Shown here in pieces: positions 62,519 through 64,000 of a stretch of DNA of 64,000 bases. Under the pieces are notes generated by a model, which saw only the letters and a list, made by a program, of their open reading frames with translations, was not told the origin of the DNA and did not search any database. How positions within the stretch are numbered: position 1 is the stretch's first letter; each line of letters opens with the position of its first letter. The DNA comes from DCFW01 sp963790715 (lineage in GTDB: Bacteria; Bacteroidota; Bacteroidia; Bacteroidales; Bacteroidaceae): NCBI GenBank assembly GCA_963790715.1, contig CAWBPN010000016.1, forward strand, positions 62,001 through 126,000, written 5' to 3'. The translations under genes were made by a program, and so were the position numbers.

Positions 62519-64000
62519 TTTTCTTAATGTTTAATTCATCTGCCAAAAACTTCGGTGTATAACCTATATCATGCTTAACGATTTCTTCGGGCGTTCCGGT
62601 CTGCAAAATGTTGCCACCTTTTCGTCCGCCTTCAGGTCCCATATCTATTATATAATCGGCCATCTTTATGACATCCAGATTATGCTCGATAACAATCACC
62701 GTATTACCCTTATCCACCAACCGCTCAAGCACATTCATCAATATGCGAATATCTTCAAAATGAAGTCCGGTAGTCGGTTCATCAAGTATATACAATGTAC
62801 TCCCCGTATCACGTTTTGAAAGTTCCGTTGCCAATTTCACGCGTTGGCTTTCACCGCCAGACAACGTTGTTGACGGTTGACCGAGTTTGATATATCCCAA
62901 GCCTACTTCTTGAATGACCTTAATCTTATTCAATATTTGCGGCACATTCTCAAAAAATTCAACCGCCTGATTTATAGTCATATCAAGCACATCGGCTATT
63001 GATTTACCTTTATATTTCACTTCCAGCGTTTCACGATTATAGCGTTTGCCGTGGCATACCTCGCAAGGAACCATCACGTCAGGCAAGAAGTTCATTTCTA
63101 TTATCTTGTATCCATTCCCGCTGCACGCTTCGCAACGTCCGCCGGCAACATTGAATGAAAATCGTCCTGCCTTATATCCCCTGATTTTTGCGTCCGGCAA
63201 TTCCACGAACAATGAACGTATGTCAGAAAATACACCACAATACGTGGCCGGATTACTACGCGGACTACGTCCCAAAGGCGACTGGTCGACATTTATAACT
63301 TTATCTACATTTTCAAGTCCTTCGATACTTTCATAAGGTAACGGATCCTGCAACGAACGATAAAATTTTTGTGACAAAATCGGTTGCAACGTATCATTAA
63401 CCAAAGTTGATTTACCGCTACCCGACACACCGGTTACGCATATAAGTTCTCCCAATGGGAATGTTGCGGTAACATTCTTAAGATTGTTGCCTGAAGCGCC
63501 TATCAGCTTCAGTGTCAAGCCATTACCCTTGCGGCGAATATCCGGTACTTTAATTTCAAGTTTTCTGTTCAGATATTTTGATGTTAGCGTATCTTTCTTC
63601 AGCATTTCGTCGGGAGTACCGGCAAACACCACTTCCCCACCCAGCCTTCCGGCCTTCGGACCCAAATCAACAACATAGTCGGCATTGAGCATCATATCCT
63701 TGTCATGCTCAACCACAATAACCGTATTTCCTACATCGCGCAACTCTTTCAACGAATTGATCAACCGCACATTATCACGTTGATGCAGCCCTATACTCGG
63801 TTCATCCAGAATGTAAAGGACATTCACTAGTTGCGACCCTATTTGCGTAGCTAAGCGTATGCGCTGACTTTCACCGCCCGATAATGAACCGGTGGAACGA
63901 TTAAGCGAAAGATATTCAAGTCCAACATTCAATAAGAACTTAAGGCGTGTGCGAATTTCTTTCAATATCTCCGTTGCAATACTTTTTTGCTTTTCGGTAA
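62508..64000 (-). CDS. uvrA: Excinuclease ABC subunit A, C-terminal part (open at right edge)
   Basis: About 497 residues are visible; the frame runs on past 64000. The signature LSGGESQRIRLATQIGSQ and Walker B ILDEPSIGLHQ of the first ATPase, then GVSGSGKSTL (Walker A), the zinc finger CEACSGNGY...CEVCHGKRY, and a second LSGGESQRVKLATEL with LDEPTTGLHF are present. It finds DNA damage for nucleotide-excision repair. The TTG at 63965 is not a start. Confidence 0.95.
   Translation of the reverse strand, partial: TEKQKSIATEILKEIRTRLKFLLNVGLEYLSLNRSTGSLSGGESQRIRLATQIGSQLVNVLYILDEPSIGLHQRDNVRLINSLKELRDVGNTVIVVEHDKDMMLNADYVVDLGPKAGRLGGEVVFAGTPDEMLKKDTLTSKYLNRKLEIKVPDIRRKGNGLTLKLIGASGNNLKNVTATFPLGELICVTGVSGSGKSTLVNDTLQPILSQKFYRSLQDPLPYESIEGLENVDKVINVDQSPLGRSPRSNPATYCGVFSDIRSLFVELPDAKIRGYKAGRFSFNVAGGRCEACSGNGYKIIEMNFLPDVMVPCEVCHGKRYNRETLEVKYKGKSIADVLDMTINQAVEFFENVPQILNKIKVIQEVGLGYIKLGQPSTTLSGGESQRVKLATELSKRDTGSTLYILDEPTTGLHFEDIRILMNVLERLVDKGNTVIVIEHNLDVIKMADYIIDMGPEGGRKGGNILQTGTPEEIVKHDIGYTPKFLADELNIKKNEK

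Overview
The window looks like chromosome from a low-GC member of the Bacteroidota, most likely an anaerobic Bacteroidales. Three things point there. Promoter -7 boxes of the form TAnnTTTG lie upstream of many genes. Many proteins belong to Bacteroidota-typical families (DUF4296, DUF4738, HU-CCDC81/SPOR, BACON/LRR_5, TamL, DUF3874/VapE). The gene neighbourhoods adk-obg-yfiH, pyrD/pyrK and crcB-DUF190 also fit. A 3' fragment of homocitrate synthase (nifV) followed by a NifA-type activator at the left edge suggests that a nitrogen-fixation cluster lies just outside; two NifX-family proteins sit at 13.3-14.0 kb.

Layout: 0-3.4 kb holds the nif edge, an orphan hypothetical gene and a DUF3795 protein. 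3.4-12.6 kb is an accessory region built by nested insertion. A repeated element (non-coding leader plus a VapE-like primase/helicase gene) was split by an IS66-family element (4006-10148, 8-bp target duplication GGAATTAC, 26-bp terminal inverted repeats). The IS66 transposase was in turn split by a Recombinase-in-Trio (RIT) element (about 4687-8229) with 37-bp perfect inverted repeats. 12.7-14.1 kb is a DUF134/NifX cluster. 14.2-16.7 kb is a GH9-deacetylase fusion. 16.8-22.7 kb is an EmrAB-TolC type pump with its own LytS/LytTR two-component system. 22.9-24.7 kb carries L-lactate dehydrogenase, a fluoride channel and DUF190. 24.7-31.5 kb is an AraC regulator divergent from a TolC-HlyD-ABC export operon. 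31.6-34.8 kb is a GH106-like/GH28 pectin enzyme. 34.9-39.6 kb is housekeeping (POT transporter, hpt, adk, obg, yfiH). 39.6-41.1 kb is a BACON/leucine-rich lipoprotein of different base composition.

41.5-43.7 kb holds the second copy of the VapE element, in the same orientation as the first. Its leader is uninterrupted but its gene is frameshifted, so the two copies are damaged in complementary ways. Both copies are preceded by arrays of degenerate units with a 22-nt period and strong hairpins. Both carry a roughly 95-nt segment with nearly identical blocks and a closing stem whose sequence differs between copies yet still pairs. This is the least explained part of the window and the best candidate for something new.

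44-64 kb is mostly core: tilS, an acyltransferase, ileS, a DksA-like protein, lspA, envelope lipoproteins, an HU/SPOR protein, a SpoU methyltransferase, tamL, pyrD/pyrK, an XRE regulator, an FKBP isomerase, ybaK and the 3' part of uvrA. The 840-bp gene-free stretch upstream of the XRE gene has many copies of ACAAATGTA, whose complement matches the -7 promoter box. All assignments come from reading the sequence; no database search was run.
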